Assembly: GCA_036514635.1 (NCBI GenBank)
Contig: DATBWU010000100.1
Coordinates: 1 to 12,465 of the forward strand
From: DASSFZ01 sp036514635
Lineage (GTDB): Bacteria; Chloroflexota; Anaerolineae; Fen-1058
Direction: 5' to 3'
DNA: 12,465 nucleotides
Of this stretch, positions 11,622 through 12,465 are shown one piece after another. Below the pieces are notes generated by a model. That model was not told the DNA's origin and made no database searches. It saw only the letters and a list, made by a program, of their open reading frames with translations. The position numbers were made by a program, and so were the translations under genes. Numbering within the stretch: position 1 is the first letter of the stretch; each line of letters opens with the position of its first letter.

Positions 11622-12465
11622 ATGAGCAGAAGACGGATCTTCACGATCTTCCTTGTCCTTGGGCTTATGGCCCTTGCGGCGGTAGGAAGTTGGATTGCCG
11701 GATCAAGTATTGTATCTCCGGCGGAAGCGGCCGCACGAACGGCTCCGCCGGCGGCCTCGCCGATTCTAGTTCCGGTCGAGGAGCGCGTGCTAACGTCCGA
11801 CGTTGTGACTCGTGGCACGGCCCGCTATGGACGGCCACGATCAATCTCGCTTGTTCTGTCCGCCTTGAAACCTAACACAGGGATAATCACCACGTTGCCT
11901 GTGCGGAATACCCAGCTGAATGAGGGTGACGTGCTGCTCACCGCTTCAGGTCGCCCGGTATTCGTTCTCCAGGATGAGATCCCGGCTTATCGGGACCTGG
12001 TCCCCGGCATTTCTGGCGATGATGTTCGGCAGTTGGAGGATGGACTCAAGCGACTGGGGTTTGATCCCGGCCCGATTGATGGAACTTACGATGAGCAGAC
12101 CAGTGCCGCCGTGGCCGAGTGGTATACCTCGGCGGGGTGGGAGCCGTTTGGGCCGACGGCCGATCAACTTGCGAATATCCGCGCCCTCGAGCAGGAGTTG
12201 GCCGTAGCGATCAACAACCGATCGACGGCCTACGACGCCGTAGCGACCGCCGGCCTGCAAGTACAGGCCGCACGCGACAACGCAGATAGCGCCATTAAGG
12301 CGGCTAGCGCCGATGTGGGTGCAAAGACCCGGGCCCGGGATATAGTTTTGGCGGATCGGGAGTCAGCACCCGATGAGCGGGCGAACGCCTATGCGGATCT
12401 CGCAGTGGCTCAAGCCGCCGAGGCAGCCGCTCGATCGGCAGGTGAAGCGGCAATTCAGGCCGCCG
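11622..12465 (+). CDS. Membrane-fusion (HlyD/MacA-like) protein with peptidoglycan-binding domain, N-terminal part
   Basis: ATG 11622 follows GAGG (11613-11616, five-base spacing). The frame stays open to the right edge, so only the first 281 residues are seen. Residues 6-30 form an uncleaved anchor or signal peptide. Residues about 50-120 are beta-rich and include a lipoyl-like half (GIITTLPV, then LNEGDVLL) and VFVLQDEIPAYRDL. Residues about 128-173 are a PG_binding_1 domain: GISGDDVRQLEDGLKRLGF, PGPIDGTYDEQTSAAVAEWY. From about 184 an Ala/Arg/Asp-rich heptad region starts the coiled-coil hairpin. This architecture is known in Actinobacteria next to MacB-like ABC exporters, where the protein links the permease to the wall. 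The ABC ATPase and permease would be expected just beyond the window. Substrate is unknown. It is probably co-transcribed with the lipoprotein. Confidence 0.85.
   Translation, partial: MSRRRIFTIFLVLGLMALAAVGSWIAGSSIVSPAEAAARTAPPAASPILVPVEERVLTSDVVTRGTARYGRPRSISLVLSALKPNTGIITTLPVRNTQLNEGDVLLTASGRPVFVLQDEIPAYRDLVPGISGDDVRQLEDGLKRLGFDPGPIDGTYDEQTSAAVAEWYTSAGWEPFGPTADQLANIRALEQELAVAINNRSTAYDAVATAGLQVQAARDNADSAIKAASADVGAKTRARDIVLADRESAPDERANAYADLAVAQAAEAAARSAGEAAIQAA

Overview
The window looks like a chromosomal segment of a Chloroflexota bacterium (Anaerolineae/Caldilineae-like). The pointers are Thr-Pro-Ser-Asn linkers in a large secreted protein, a GC-rich mixed-codon composition, a glycosyltransferase opening with a GGPDVDxRLELM motif, and an Actinobacteria-like membrane-fusion protein carrying a peptidoglycan-binding domain. 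This assignment is inferred from gene style; there is no rRNA or marker gene here. All supported genes lie on the plus strand.

Layout. (1) 3-1361: the C-terminal 452 residues of a secreted multidomain protein, with two beta-sandwich-like modules joined by T/P linkers. (2) 1394-1603: the decayed front end of a family-4 glycosyltransferase gene, directly followed by an intact gene of the same family. (3) 1604-9984: a tight six-gene surface-glycan operon. It holds a GT4 glycosyltransferase, a PglC-like initiating phosphoglycosyl transferase, a PIG-L deacetylase, a DegT-type sugar aminotransferase, a 922-residue membrane protein with two nucleotide-sugar SDR modules, and a Wzz/BY-kinase chain-length regulator. 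Gaps are 5-54 bp, with one 32-bp overlap. (4) 9985-10586: a gene-free stretch holding a 223-bp MITE-like element with terminal inverted repeats and nested hairpins, then a promoter with three 11-bp-phased direct repeats that resembles a Pho box. (5) 10587-12465: a lipoprotein of unknown function followed by the start of a peptidoglycan-binding membrane-fusion protein, which runs off the right edge.

How the genes work together (inference). The WbpM/CapD-like module would make a 4-keto-6-deoxy nucleotide sugar and the DegT enzyme would aminate it. The PglC-like enzyme would load a sugar phosphate on a polyprenyl carrier, the GT4 enzyme would extend it, the PIG-L enzyme would trim an N-acetyl group, and the Wzz/kinase protein would set chain length. 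This parallels the Campylobacter pgl F/E/C/A set, but no PglD-type acetyltransferase, flippase or polymerase is in the window.

The most unusual item is the 922-residue fusion. A complete SDR with its own G-motif and YxxxK sits where WbpM/CapD proteins normally have a small Rossmann domain, between the four membrane helices and the dehydratase module. The Pho-box-like promoter, the nested-hairpin element and the glycosyltransferase relic are the next most interesting.
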